A stretch of DNA of 64,000 nucleotides from JAKPAM01 sp047601745. Its GTDB lineage: Bacteria > Pseudomonadota > Gammaproteobacteria > Burkholderiales > Burkholderiaceae_E. Both the position numbers and the translations under genes were made by a program. The notes under the pieces were generated by a model. It saw only the letters and a list, made by a program, of their open reading frames with translations, did no database searches and had not been told where the DNA came from. How positions within the stretch are numbered: position 1 is the stretch's first letter; each line of letters starts with the position of its first letter. Location of the stretch: NCBI GenBank assembly GCA_047601745.1, contig JASGIS010000001.1, forward strand, positions 6,510,001 through 6,574,000, written 5' to 3'. Below, piece by piece: positions 51,675 through 60,488 of the stretch.

Positions 51675-52478
51675 TCAGCTACCGGTCGACGCATAGCGGC
51701 GCAGGCCGACGCGCCACAGGCCGAACGCCGCCGCGAGGAACGCGAAGCCCGCCAGCGGCGCCGCGATCCCGACCCACGCGGGCGCGCCGAGCGGATCGGC
51801 CTTGTCCAGGATCGCCAGCACCGGGTAATAAGCGACGCAGGCCAGCGGCACGACGAAGGTCAGCAGGCGGCGGAACCAGCGCTCGTACAGCGCCAACGGA
51901 TACTGCGCGGCCTCGACGCCGCCATAAGTGAGCACGTTGGCGATCTCCAGGCTCTCGATCGTCCAGAACGACATCGTGCCCTGCAGGACCAGGATGCCGA
52001 CGAACAGCGCGACGCCGCCGGCCAGCGCGAACAGCGCAATCGCGATCGCCGCCGGCGTCCAGGCGATGCCGGCCTGCGCGGTCGCGAAGCCGATGACGAG
52101 CAGGCCTTGCGACAGGCGCCCGAGCCGGCTGATTCGCACGTCGCTGCCCATCAACTGCAGCGCCAGCGGCCGCGGGCGCAGCAGCAGCCGGTCGAACGCC
52201 CCGGTGCGCAGGAACTCGGTGCCCAGCACGTCGAAGCCGCGTCCGATCGCGTCGGCGATCGCGAACATGCAGTTGACCAACCCGTAGAACAGCGCGACCT
52301 CGCCGATCCGCCAGCCCTGCACGTCGCCGAAGCGATCGAACAGCGCCCAAACCGCGACCACCTCGATGCCGGTCGCCAGGAACTGGCCCAGCGTCAACAG
52401 CAGCGTCGACGCCGGATAACGCGCCTGGCCGTGCAGCGACGCGCGCATCAGGCGGAAGAACAGCGCGAACGACCCCAT
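51675..52478 (-). CDS. ABC-2 type permease subunit
   Basis: From ATG 52478, 267 residues with about six helices. The N-terminal FRLMRASLHGQARYPASTLLLTLGQFLATG and the internal LFYGLVNCMFAIADAIGRGFDVLGTEFLRTGAFDRLLLRPRP (about 70-110) match the COG3694-type permeases that partner COG4586/COG4587 proteins. It follows the other permease gene by five bases. The transported compound is unknown; related systems are annotated as multidrug or lipid exporters on weak grounds. Confidence 0.8.
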   Translation of the reverse strand: MGSFALFFRLMRASLHGQARYPASTLLLTLGQFLATGIEVVAVWALFDRFGDVQGWRIGEVALFYGLVNCMFAIADAIGRGFDVLGTEFLRTGAFDRLLLRPRPLALQLMGSDVRISRLGRLSQGLLVIGFATAQAGIAWTPAAIAIALFALAGGVALFVGILVLQGTMSFWTIESLEIANVLTYGGVEAAQYPLALYERWFRRLLTFVVPLACVAYYPVLAILDKADPLGAPAWVGIAAPLAGFAFLAAAFGLWRVGLRRYASTGS

Positions 52479-52483
52479 CGCGA

Positions 52484-53320
52484 TCAGCCTCCCTGCACGT
52501 CGAGCCGGCGCATCACGCGGCCCATCGCCGCCCGCCCGGACAGCACGAACAGCGCCAGCCACGCGCCCTGCAGGCCGAGCGCCGCCCACGCCTGCGCGCC
52601 GGCGAGCTGCCCGAAATAGATCCGCGCCGGGATGTCGAGCACGCCGGCCAACGGCTGCAGCAGCAGCGCCGCCTGCCATCGATCGGGCAGCAGCGCCAGC
52701 GGCAGCAGATTGCCCGAGAGCACGATGACGAGCGGCGCCGCCAGCGCGTTGATGCCGCGCTCGTTGAGCGCCGCGACGGCCGCGACGTTCAACAGCATGA
52801 CCAGCGAGGTCGACAGCGACAGCGCCAGCAGCGACGACAGCGCGAAGCCGGCGGCGGCGCCGATGCCGGCCGGCGGCCGCCACGCCCAGTCGCCGAAACC
52901 GGCCAGCGGCAGCAGCACGCCGGCGAACGCCAGCATCAGCGCCACCCGCGGCAGCACGCGCGCGGCGATCCATCCGGCCGATCGCGCGAACCACAGCGCG
53001 TAGGCGTCGACGGGCCTGAGCCGATCGTAGGCGACCGCGCCGGTGCGCACCGCCTGCGCGATCTCCGGATCGCCGGACCACGGCAGCAGCACGAGCAGGC
53101 CTTGCGCGAGCCACACATAAGTGATCGCCTGCGCGAGCGGCATCGCCGCGGCGGACGCCGGCGCGCCGCCGTAGAACGCGGCCAGCACCATGATCTTGAT
53201 GCCGCCCCACCAGCACTGCGTCGCGAAGCCCGCCCAGGCCGCGGCCCGGTACTGCAGCAGCCGCAGGAAGCGCGCGCGGAAGGCCGCGGCATAAGGACGC
53301 AGGCGTTCACGAAACGGCAT
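52484..53320 (-). CDS. ABC-2 type permease subunit
   Basis: A 278-residue membrane protein with about six helices and a positive N-terminus (RERLRPYAAAFRARFLRLLQYR). YVWLAQGLLVLLPWSGDPEIAQAVRTGAVAYDRLRPVD near residues 88-125 matches the COG4587 permease family. It overlaps the ATPase gene by 14 bases and is followed closely by the second permease, giving the standard ATPase-permease-permease exporter. Confidence 0.8.
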   Translation of the reverse strand: MPFRERLRPYAAAFRARFLRLLQYRAAAWAGFATQCWWGGIKIMVLAAFYGGAPASAAAMPLAQAITYVWLAQGLLVLLPWSGDPEIAQAVRTGAVAYDRLRPVDAYALWFARSAGWIAARVLPRVALMLAFAGVLLPLAGFGDWAWRPPAGIGAAAGFALSSLLALSLSTSLVMLLNVAAVAALNERGINALAAPLVIVLSGNLLPLALLPDRWQAALLLQPLAGVLDIPARIYFGQLAGAQAWAALGLQGAWLALFVLSGRAAMGRVMRRLDVQGG

Positions 53321-54170
53321 CGCGATCCGAACCGGTGAACGAATCGGATACGCCGTGCATCGCGTAGAAACGCGCGACGACGGCCTCGATCGTCATGGCT
53401 TCATCGTCGGAATCGACGGCGTCGATGACCTGCGCGCGCAGCGCGTCGACCGCGCAATCGGCCAGCACGCGGCCGTGGCCGATGACGATCACGCGCTCGG
53501 CCAGCGCTTCGATGTCGTGCATGTCGTGCGTGGTCAACAAGACGGTCGCACCGCGTTCGCGGTTGGCGCGCCGGACGAAGTCGCGCACCGCGAGCTTGGA
53601 CGGCGCGTCGAGGCCGATCGTCGGCTCGTCGAGGAACAGGATGTCCGGCTCGTGCAGCAGCGCCGCCGCGATCTCGGCGCGCATCCGCTGGCCGAGCGAC
53701 AACTGGCGTACCGGCTGGTCGAGCACGCGCTGCAGATCCAGCAGCGCGACCAGTTCGTCGCGCGTACGCGCGAAGCGCGCCGGATCGACGCGATAGATGT
53801 CGCGCAGCAGCGCGAAGCCGTCGCCGACCGGCAGGTCCCACCATAGCTGCGTGCGCTGGCCGAACACGACGCCGATCCGCGCGACGTGCCGCTGGCGATC
53901 GGCGAACGGATCGCGCCCGTCGACCACGACGCGCCCGCCGTCGGGCCGCAGGATGCCGGCCAGGATCTTGATCGTCGTCGACTTGCCGGCGCCGTTCGGC
54001 CCGATGAAGCCCAGCAGCTCGCCGCGCTGCAGTTCGAACGACACGCCGGCCAGCGCCTCGACGGTGCGCCGGCGCGGCCGCACCAGCGCGCGCAGCGCGC
54101 CGCGCACGCCCGGATCGCGCTCGAGCACGCGGTACGTCTTGCGCAGACGATCGACGACGATGTGGGACAC
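53307..54170 (-). CDS. ABC transporter ATP-binding protein (ABC-2 exporter)
   Basis: A 287-residue ATPase. Walker A GPNGAGKST is at 57-65; the Q-loop lies in IGVVFGQRTQLWWDLPVGD, a feature of the COG4586 group; the signature is LSLGQRMRAEIAAALL (near residues 156-171), Walker B ILFLDEPTIGLD, and the switch His is in LLTTHDMHDIEAL. The C-terminal extension is acidic. It is first of a three-gene exporter with the two permeases. Confidence 0.9.
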   Translation of the reverse strand: MSHIVVDRLRKTYRVLERDPGVRGALRALVRPRRRTVEALAGVSFELQRGELLGFIGPNGAGKSTTIKILAGILRPDGGRVVVDGRDPFADRQRHVARIGVVFGQRTQLWWDLPVGDGFALLRDIYRVDPARFARTRDELVALLDLQRVLDQPVRQLSLGQRMRAEIAAALLHEPDILFLDEPTIGLDAPSKLAVRDFVRRANRERGATVLLTTHDMHDIEALAERVIVIGHGRVLADCAVDALRAQVIDAVDSDDEAMTIEAVVARFYAMHGVSDSFTGSDRDAVS

Positions 54171-54207
54171 GGCGCACCCGGAAAAAATGGGGGACGGATG
54201 CTACACG

Positions 54208-54250
54208 AAAAACGAACGGGCCGTCGCGGCGAGCAGCCTCCGCTCACCGC
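54208..54250 (-). terminator. Terminator downstream of kdpE
   Basis: On the minus strand GCGGTGAGC (54250-54242) pairs with GCTCGCCGC (54234-54226), with one G-U type mismatch and a seven-base loop. A run of five T follows at 54212-54208, 13 bases past the stem. It sits between the end of the kdp operon and the ABC exporter genes. Confidence 0.45.
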
Positions 54251-54267
54251 GCCCGCGCCGGTTCACG

Positions 54268-54984
54268 CTAGTCGCCGTTCGAAACGAATCGCAGGCCGAC
54301 CCCGGGTTCGGTCGCGATCCAGCGCGGCTGCGCCGCGTCGTCGCCGAGCTTCTGCCGCAGCTTGCCGACCAGGACCCGCACGTAGTGCGTGTCGTCGACG
54401 TGGGTCGGCCCCCACAGCTCGCGCAGGATCTGCGGCTGGGTGACGACCCGGCCGCGGTGCTTGAGCAACAGTGCCAGCAGCGCGTATTCCTTGCGTCCGA
54501 GCAGCAGGCGCTCGCCGTCGACGCAAACCTCGTGCCGGGCCAGGTCGATGCGCAGCCGGCCGTCGTCGAAGACCGCCGGCTCCTCGGCGTCGTCCGCGTG
54601 CCGGCGCAGCAGCACGCGGATCCGCGCCATCAGTTCCCGCGTGCCGAACGGTTTGGTGACGTAGTCGTTGGCGCCGGCATCGAGCGCGGCGACCTTTTCG
54701 GCCTCGCCTGCGCGCACGCTGAGCATGATGACCGGCACCCGCGACCAGCCGCGCAGTTCGCGCAGGACTTCGTGCCCGTCGATGTCGGGCAGGCCGATGT
54801 CGAGCACGACCAGATCGGCACCCTCGGCGGCCAGCAGCGCCAGCCCTTCCGCTCCGCCGGCGGCCAGGGCCACCCGGTAGCCCTGCGCGCGCAGGCTGAT
54901 GTCGAGAAAGCGGCGGATCTGCGGTTCGTCGTCGACGACCACGATGCGCGGCGCGGTCGGCAACGCGTCAGTCGGCATCGGCAT
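54268..54984 (-). CDS. kdpE: KdpDE response regulator KdpE
   Basis: KdpE activates the kdp genes when phosphorylated by KdpD. The 238-residue protein has the receiver motif IVVVDDEPQIRRFLDISL, phosphorylated D62 in VVLDIGLPDIDG, YVTKPFGTRELMARIRVLLRR with the conserved Lys, and a winged helix with LLGRKEYALLALLLKHRGRVV and HYVRVLVGKLRQKL, both close to known KdpE proteins. It overlaps kdpD by 17 bases. Confidence 0.95.
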   Translation of the reverse strand: MPMPTDALPTAPRIVVVDDEPQIRRFLDISLRAQGYRVALAAGGAEGLALLAAEGADLVVLDIGLPDIDGHEVLRELRGWSRVPVIMLSVRAGEAEKVAALDAGANDYVTKPFGTRELMARIRVLLRRHADDAEEPAVFDDGRLRIDLARHEVCVDGERLLLGRKEYALLALLLKHRGRVVTQPQILRELWGPTHVDDTHYVRVLVGKLRQKLGDDAAQPRWIATEPGVGLRFVSNGD

Positions 54985-57640
54985 CCAGCGCCTTCGATGG
55001 AGCGGCAGGCGGTTCGGACATCGGCAGGCTGATGCGGATCAGCGTGCCGCTGCCGTCGGGCCCGGGCAGCGCCTCGACGCTGCCGCCGTGGGCACCGACC
55101 ATGCCCTGCGCGATCGTCAGGCCCAGGCCGGTGCCCTGCCGTCCCCGGTCGCCGCGTTCGACGCTGTAGAACATGTCGAAGATCCGGCTGCGTTCGCGCT
55201 CCGGGATGCCGGGCCCGTGGTCGCGCACGTCCAGTTGCAGGCGTCCGTCGACCGAACGCGCGGCGATCTCGATCGGGCGGCCCGGCGGCGAGAACTTGGC
55301 GGCGTTCTCCAGCACGTTGAACAGCGCCTGCTCGAGCAGCGCCGGATGCACCCATATCGGCGGCAGGTCGGCGGGCACGTCGACCCGCAGCGCGACGTCC
55401 GGCTGGTAGCGACGCAGCCGGCCGGCGGCCGAACCGACCAGTTCGTCGACGCCGATCCAGTCCCGGTTCAGCGTCAGGCCCGTGTGACCGAGCCGGGTCA
55501 TGTCGAGCAGGTTCTGGATGTAGCGGTCCAGCCGATCGCCTTCGAGCACGATCGTGTCGAGCAGGCCCCGGCGATCCTCGTCGTTCATCGCGCCGGAATA
55601 ACTGGCCAGGCTGCTGGCCGAGCCGACCATCGCCGCCAGCGGCGAGCGCAGGTCGTGCGACACCGAGGACAGCAGCGCCGAACGCAGGCGCTCGGTTTCG
55701 TTGGCCATCCGCGCGCTTTCCAGATCCGATACCAGCCGGGTGCGCAGCGCGGCCTGCGCGATGTCCTCGGCCATCGCTTCGGCCAGTCGCCGCGATGCGG
55801 TCGTCAGCCGGTTCGGCTCGGCGTCGGCTCTCAGTCCGAGCACGCCGATCGTGCGCTCGCCGTCACGAAGCGGCAGGAACCACCAGGCCGCGCCCGCCAG
55901 CGTATCGGTATGACGGCCGGCGGGCTTGCCGTGCGCGAGCGCCCAATCGGCCGCCGCATCGTCGATCCGTTCGAGCGTCGCGCCGCGCGAGGCGTCGCCG
56001 GCCTCGCCGACGCGCAGCCATGCGGCGACGCCCAGCGAGCGCTCTAGCATCGTGCGGCCGGACCGCAGCACCTGCCCCAGGTCGGCGGCCGCCCCCAGTT
56101 GGCGGCCCAGGCCCTGCAGCACGGTCGCGTGCGCGTTGGCCGCGCGCAGCGCCAGCACCTGCGCGCGCAGTTGCGAAGCCAGGCGACCGGCGACCAGCGC
56201 CGCGACCAGGAACAGCAGCACCGTCGCCGCGCCCTGGCGCGCGCCGATCAGCAGCGTGAACCTCGGCTCGATGAAGAAGAAGTTGTAGGCCAGGAAACAC
56301 AGGATCGCCGCGAGCACGGCCGCCGTCATCCGCGTTCGCGCCGCCACCAGCACGACGGCGACGATGAACACCATCGACAGGTCCTCGAGTCCGACCCAGT
56401 GCTCGGCGATCCACGCCAGCAGCGTCGCCCCGGCGGCGGCGGCGAACGCCAGCAGCCCGTCGCGCCAGCGCGGCCGCGGCGCGGCGTCCCGCGTGCGGTG
56501 GCGCGCCCGCGCACGGACGCCGGGAGCGCTGATGATGACCAGCTCGTAGTGCGCGCCGCGTTGCAGCAGTTGCTGGGTCAGCGTGCGATTGACCATCCGC
56601 GCGAACGGCCGCTCGCGCGTGCGGCCGACGACGATCGTCGAGATGCCGTCGTGCTCGGCATGGTCGAGCAGCGTATCGGCGATGCGCGAGCCGTGCAGGA
56701 CTTCGGTATCGGCGCCCAGTCCGCGCGCCAGCGAGAACGCGCGATCGAGCTCGGCCTGGCGCTGCGCGCCGGTCGCGCCGATCGGCTGCACGGTGACGAC
56801 GCTCCACGGCGCGTCGCGGCGCTCGGCGATCCGGCGGCCCGCGCGCACCAGGTACTCAGAGGTGCCCAGGCCGTCGATCGCGACCAGCACGCGCCGGCGC
56901 AGCGGCAGGCCCGGCAGGCCGCGCGCCGCCTGCGATTCGCGCAGATCGTCGTCGACGCGGTCGGCCGCGGTCTGCATCGCCAGTTCGCGCAGCGCCGCCA
57001 GGTTCGACGGCGAGAAGAACGACTGCAGCGCGCGCTCGGCCTGATCGGGCAGATAGACCTTGCCCTGATGCAGCCGTTCGATCAGTTCGCGCGGCGGCAG
57101 ATCGACCAGGCGGATGTCGCGCAGGCGATCGAACACCGCATCGGGCACGGTCTCGCCGACGCGCACGCCGGTGATCCGGTGAACGATGTCGTTGAGGCTC
57201 TCGAGGTGCTGAATGTTGACCGTCGTACAGACGTCGATGCCGGCGTCGAGCAGTTCCATCACGTCCTGCCAGCGCCGCTCGTGGCGGCTGCCGGGCGCGT
57301 TGCGATGCGCGAGTTCGTCGACCAGCGCGACGCGCGGACGGCGCGCCAGCACCGCGTCGGTATCCAGCTCTTCCAGCGCGCGGCCCTGGTAGTCGATGCG
57401 CTTGCGCGGCACGACTTCCAGGCCGTCGATCAGCGCCGCGGTTTCGGCGCGGCCATGGGTCTCGACGATGCCGACCACGGTATCGATGCCCTGGCGCTGC
57501 AATTCGCGGGCGCGCGACAGCATCGCGTAGGTCTTGCCGACGCCCGGCGCCGCGCCCAGGAACAGCGTCAGGCGCCCGGCGTCCTGGCGGCGCAGCTCGC
57601 CGGCCAGCGCATCGGCTTTCGCGTCGCGATCCTCGCTCAT
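54968..57640 (-). CDS. kdpD: Osmosensitive K+ channel histidine kinase KdpD
   Basis: KdpD senses low K+ and turgor change. The 890-residue protein has the N-terminal KdpD domain with Walker A GAAPGVGKT (29-37), a universal-stress-like domain with VLVAIDGLGTSEYLVRAGRRIAE (about 250-272), four membrane helices near 400-490, a GAF domain, HisKA with SVSHDLRSPLAAMVGSAS near residue 670, and HATPase motifs VLENAAKFSPPG, DHGPGIPERE and GTGLGLTIAQGMV. It lies between kdpC and kdpE with short gaps. Confidence 0.95.
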   Translation of the reverse strand: MSEDRDAKADALAGELRRQDAGRLTLFLGAAPGVGKTYAMLSRARELQRQGIDTVVGIVETHGRAETAALIDGLEVVPRKRIDYQGRALEELDTDAVLARRPRVALVDELAHRNAPGSRHERRWQDVMELLDAGIDVCTTVNIQHLESLNDIVHRITGVRVGETVPDAVFDRLRDIRLVDLPPRELIERLHQGKVYLPDQAERALQSFFSPSNLAALRELAMQTAADRVDDDLRESQAARGLPGLPLRRRVLVAIDGLGTSEYLVRAGRRIAERRDAPWSVVTVQPIGATGAQRQAELDRAFSLARGLGADTEVLHGSRIADTLLDHAEHDGISTIVVGRTRERPFARMVNRTLTQQLLQRGAHYELVIISAPGVRARARHRTRDAAPRPRWRDGLLAFAAAAGATLLAWIAEHWVGLEDLSMVFIVAVVLVAARTRMTAAVLAAILCFLAYNFFFIEPRFTLLIGARQGAATVLLFLVAALVAGRLASQLRAQVLALRAANAHATVLQGLGRQLGAAADLGQVLRSGRTMLERSLGVAAWLRVGEAGDASRGATLERIDDAAADWALAHGKPAGRHTDTLAGAAWWFLPLRDGERTIGVLGLRADAEPNRLTTASRRLAEAMAEDIAQAALRTRLVSDLESARMANETERLRSALLSSVSHDLRSPLAAMVGSASSLASYSGAMNDEDRRGLLDTIVLEGDRLDRYIQNLLDMTRLGHTGLTLNRDWIGVDELVGSAAGRLRRYQPDVALRVDVPADLPPIWVHPALLEQALFNVLENAAKFSPPGRPIEIAARSVDGRLQLDVRDHGPGIPERERSRIFDMFYSVERGDRGRQGTGLGLTIAQGMVGAHGGSVEALPGPDGSGTLIRISLPMSEPPAAPSKALDADAD

Positions 57641-57644
57641 CCGA

Positions 57645-58280
57645 TCAATGTACGCCGGCGGGCCCGGTCAGCGCATCCAGCGCCAGATTCAATTCGAGCA
57701 CGTTGACCCGCGGCTGCCCGAACAGGCCCAGTTGCCGGCCTTCGACGTGCCGCGCGAGCACCGATTCGACCTGCTCGACCGGCAGGCCGCGCGCGGCGGC
57801 CACGCGGGCGACCTGGAGGCGGGCGGCATCCGGACCGATGTGCGGATCGATGCCGCTGCCCGATTCGGTCGCCAGTTCGCCGGGAATCGATGCCGGCGCC
57901 ACGCCCTCGCGCGCGGCCGCCGTCGCGCGCGCCTCGTCGATGCGCTTGCGCAGGTCCGGGTTGCTGCGCGCCTGGTTGCTGCCGGCCAGCGCCATCGGAT
58001 CGTAGCCGGCGGCCGACGGACGCGGCCGGAAATAGCGGTCGGCGGCGAAAGGCTGCGCGACCAGCGCCGAACCGACGACCCGGCCGTCGCGTTCGATGAC
58101 GCTGCCGGCAGCCGCCTGCGGAAACAGCGCGCGGCCGAGGCCGGTGGCGACCAGCGAATAGCCGAGGCCGAACAGCAGCAGCGACGCCGCCGCCAGGCCG
58201 AGGCTGGCGCGCAGCATGCCGCCGCCACCGTGCGGTCGCGGCGCGACCTTCGTCTTCATCGACCACGCATCGATGGCCAT
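57645..58280 (-). CDS. kdpC: Potassium-transporting ATPase subunit KdpC
   Basis: KdpC stabilises the KdpFABC complex. The 211-residue protein has one N-terminal membrane helix (about residues 25-45) and the conserved family stretches GSALVAQPFAADRYFRPRPSA, SNQARSNPDLRKRI and ATESGSGIDPHIGPDAARLQVARVAAARG (about 137-165). It lies ten bases after kdpB and just before kdpD. Confidence 0.95.
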   Translation of the reverse strand: MAIDAWSMKTKVAPRPHGGGGMLRASLGLAAASLLLFGLGYSLVATGLGRALFPQAAAGSVIERDGRVVGSALVAQPFAADRYFRPRPSAAGYDPMALAGSNQARSNPDLRKRIDEARATAAAREGVAPASIPGELATESGSGIDPHIGPDAARLQVARVAAARGLPVEQVESVLARHVEGRQLGLFGQPRVNVLELNLALDALTGPAGVH

Positions 58281-58290
58281 CGGAACCTCC

Positions 58291-60474
58291 TCAAACGCCG
58301 ACCGTCGCGGCCAGCAGCATGTCGATCAGCTTGATCGCGGGGAACGGCAGCAACACGCCGCCGACGCCGTAGACCAGCATGTTCCGGCGCAGCAGCACGG
58401 TGGCGCCGGCCGGCCGGAAGCGCACGCCGCGCAGCGCCAGCGGAATCAGCAGCGGGATGATCAGCGCGTTGAAGATCAGCGCCGCGAGCACGGCATTGGC
58501 GGGGCTCGACAGGCGCATGACGTTCAGCGCCGCCATCGACGGGATCGCACCGGCGAACATCGCCGGCAGGATCGCGAAGTACTTGGACACGTCGTTGGCC
58601 AGCGAGAACGTCGTCAGCGCACCGCGCGTGATCAGTTGCTGCTTGCCGACCTCGACGACCGCCAGCAGCTTGGCCGGGTCGGAATCCAGATCGACCATGT
58701 TACCGGCCTCCTTGGCGGCCTGCGTGCCCGAGTTCATCGCCAGCCCCACGTCGGCCTGGGCCAGCGCCGGCGCGTCGTTGGTGCCGTCGCCGACCATCGC
58801 CACCAGGTGGCCGCCGGCCTGTTCGCGACGGATGCGCGCCAACTTGTCTTCGGGCCTGGCCTCGGCGATGTAGTCGTCGACGCCGGCTTCGGCGGCGATC
58901 GCGGCGGCGGTCAGCGGGTTGTCGCCGGTGATCATCACGGTCCTGATGCCCATCGCCCGCAAGCGCGCGAACTTCTCGTGGATGCCGTGCTTGACCACGT
59001 CGGACAGCTCGACGACCCCGAGCACGTGGCGGCCGTCGGCCACGACCAACGGCGTGGCGCCGCGCCGCGCCACCTGCTCGACGCGACCCTGCAGCTCGAC
59101 CGGCACGGTACCGCCCTGCGCCTGGACGTGACGGGCGATCGCGTCCAGCGCGCCCTTGCGGATGCCGCGCCCGTCGGCCAGATCGACGCCGGACATGCGG
59201 GTCTGCGCGCTGAACGCGATGAAGCGCGCGCCCGCCGGTTCCTCGATCGCCGCGCCGGGTGCGCGCGCGAGCCTGACGATCGACTTGCCCTCCGGGGTCG
59301 GGTCGGCCAGCGAGGCCAGCATCGCGGCCTCGCGCAGGCGTCCGGCATCGACGCCGGCCAGCGCGTGGAAGGCCGTGGCCTGGCGGTCGCCGTGGGTGAT
59401 CGTGCCGGTCTTGTCCAGCAGCAGCACGTCCACGTCGCCGGCGACTTCGACCGCCTTGCCGGACTTGGCCAGCACGTTCGACGACAGCGCCCGGTTCATG
59501 CCGGCGATGCCGATCGCCGGCAGCAGGCCGCCGATCGTGGTCGGGATCAGGCACACCAGCAACGCGACCAGCAGCAGCGGATCGAGCCGCGCGCCGACGA
59601 AACCGGCGATCGCGGGCAGCGTGACGACCACGATCAGGAAGCTCAGCGTCATCGTCGCCAGCAGCAGGCCCAGCGCGATCTCGTTCGGCGTCTTCTGCCG
59701 GTTCGCGCCTTCGACCAGCGCGATCATCCGATCGAGAAAGCTGTTGCCGGGCTGCGAAGTGACGCGCACGACGATCTCGTCGGACAGCACCTTGGTGCCG
59801 CCGATCACGCCGGAGCGGTCGGTGCCGGCCTCGCGCAGCACCGGCGCGGATTCGCCGGTGACCGCCGATTCGTTGATCGTGGCCAGGCCGCGGACGATCT
59901 CGCCGTCGGCCGGAATCAGCTCGCCGGCGGACACCACGACCAGATCGTCCGGCTGCAGCTCGGCGGCGGCGACGGCCTGCTCGTCGCGGCGGCCGTCGGC
60001 ATCGGCATCGGCATCGGCATTGGCGATGCGGCGCGCGACCAGGTCCTTGCGCGCGCGGCGCAGCGACGCGGCCTGGCCGCGGCCGCGGGCTTCGGCGACG
60101 GCCTCGGCGAAGTTGGCGAACAGCACGGTGATGAACAGCAGCGCGGTCACGCCCCAGCCCATGCCCGGCGGCGTGTCGCCCGACAGCGTGAGGCCGGCGC
60201 ACAGCAGCGTGCCCAGCCAGACCACGGCCATCACCGGGTTCTTGAACGCGTGGCGCGGGGCGAGCTTGACGAAGGCGCCCAGGAGAGCCGCCCGCAGGCC
60301 GGCGCGATCGAGCAGCGCCGGGCGGCGGTGGCCGGTGGCGGGGGAAGCGGAAACGGCAGTAGCAGTAGCAGTAGCAGTAGCAGTAGCAGCAGCAGCAGCG
60401 GCAGCGGCAGTAGCAGCAGCGGCAGTAGCGGCGACGGGAGCGGGAGCGGGAGCGGGAGCGGGAGTCTCGGTCAT
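58291..60474 (-). CDS. kdpB: Potassium-transporting ATPase ATP-binding subunit KdpB
   Basis: The P-type ATPase subunit of the Kdp pump. From ATG 60474 (GAGGAGGCGATCGCCG upstream) it has 727 residues. Motifs: TGESAPV in the A domain, DKTGTITHG with the phosphorylated Asp, MITGDNPLTAAAIA, and MVGDGTNDAPALAQADVGLAM. The C-terminal helices contain VSKYFAILPAMFAGAIP. The first 48 residues are Pro-Ala and Ala-Thr runs written by simple repeats, replacing the usual short N-terminus, and a GCATCG tract writes Ala-Asp repeats inside the A-domain region. A longer frame to 61254 overlaps kdpA and is rejected. Confidence 0.95.
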   Translation of the reverse strand: MTETPAPAPAPAPVAATAAAATAAAAAAAATATATATATAVSASPATGHRRPALLDRAGLRAALLGAFVKLAPRHAFKNPVMAVVWLGTLLCAGLTLSGDTPPGMGWGVTALLFITVLFANFAEAVAEARGRGQAASLRRARKDLVARRIANADADADADGRRDEQAVAAAELQPDDLVVVSAGELIPADGEIVRGLATINESAVTGESAPVLREAGTDRSGVIGGTKVLSDEIVVRVTSQPGNSFLDRMIALVEGANRQKTPNEIALGLLLATMTLSFLIVVVTLPAIAGFVGARLDPLLLVALLVCLIPTTIGGLLPAIGIAGMNRALSSNVLAKSGKAVEVAGDVDVLLLDKTGTITHGDRQATAFHALAGVDAGRLREAAMLASLADPTPEGKSIVRLARAPGAAIEEPAGARFIAFSAQTRMSGVDLADGRGIRKGALDAIARHVQAQGGTVPVELQGRVEQVARRGATPLVVADGRHVLGVVELSDVVKHGIHEKFARLRAMGIRTVMITGDNPLTAAAIAAEAGVDDYIAEARPEDKLARIRREQAGGHLVAMVGDGTNDAPALAQADVGLAMNSGTQAAKEAGNMVDLDSDPAKLLAVVEVGKQQLITRGALTTFSLANDVSKYFAILPAMFAGAIPSMAALNVMRLSSPANAVLAALIFNALIIPLLIPLALRGVRFRPAGATVLLRRNMLVYGVGGVLLPFPAIKLIDMLLAATVGV
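59995..60023. repeat. GGCATC tract in kdpB
   Basis: About four and a half copies of a ggcatc 6-mer in kdpB encode Ala-Asp-Ala-Asp-Ala-Asp-Ala-Asp on the minus strand, between the A-domain helices and the conserved DDLVVVSAGELIPADGE segment. Confidence 0.75.
60340..60470. repeat. Simple repeats encoding the KdpB N-terminus
   Basis: Tandem gcagta/agcagc 6-mers (60355-60420) and four copies of a gggagc 6-mer (60436-60463) encode Ala-Thr and Pro-Ala runs at the start of KdpB. The 6-base units keep the reading frame if copy number changes. Confidence 0.85.
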
Positions 60475-60488
60475 CGGCGATCGCCTCC

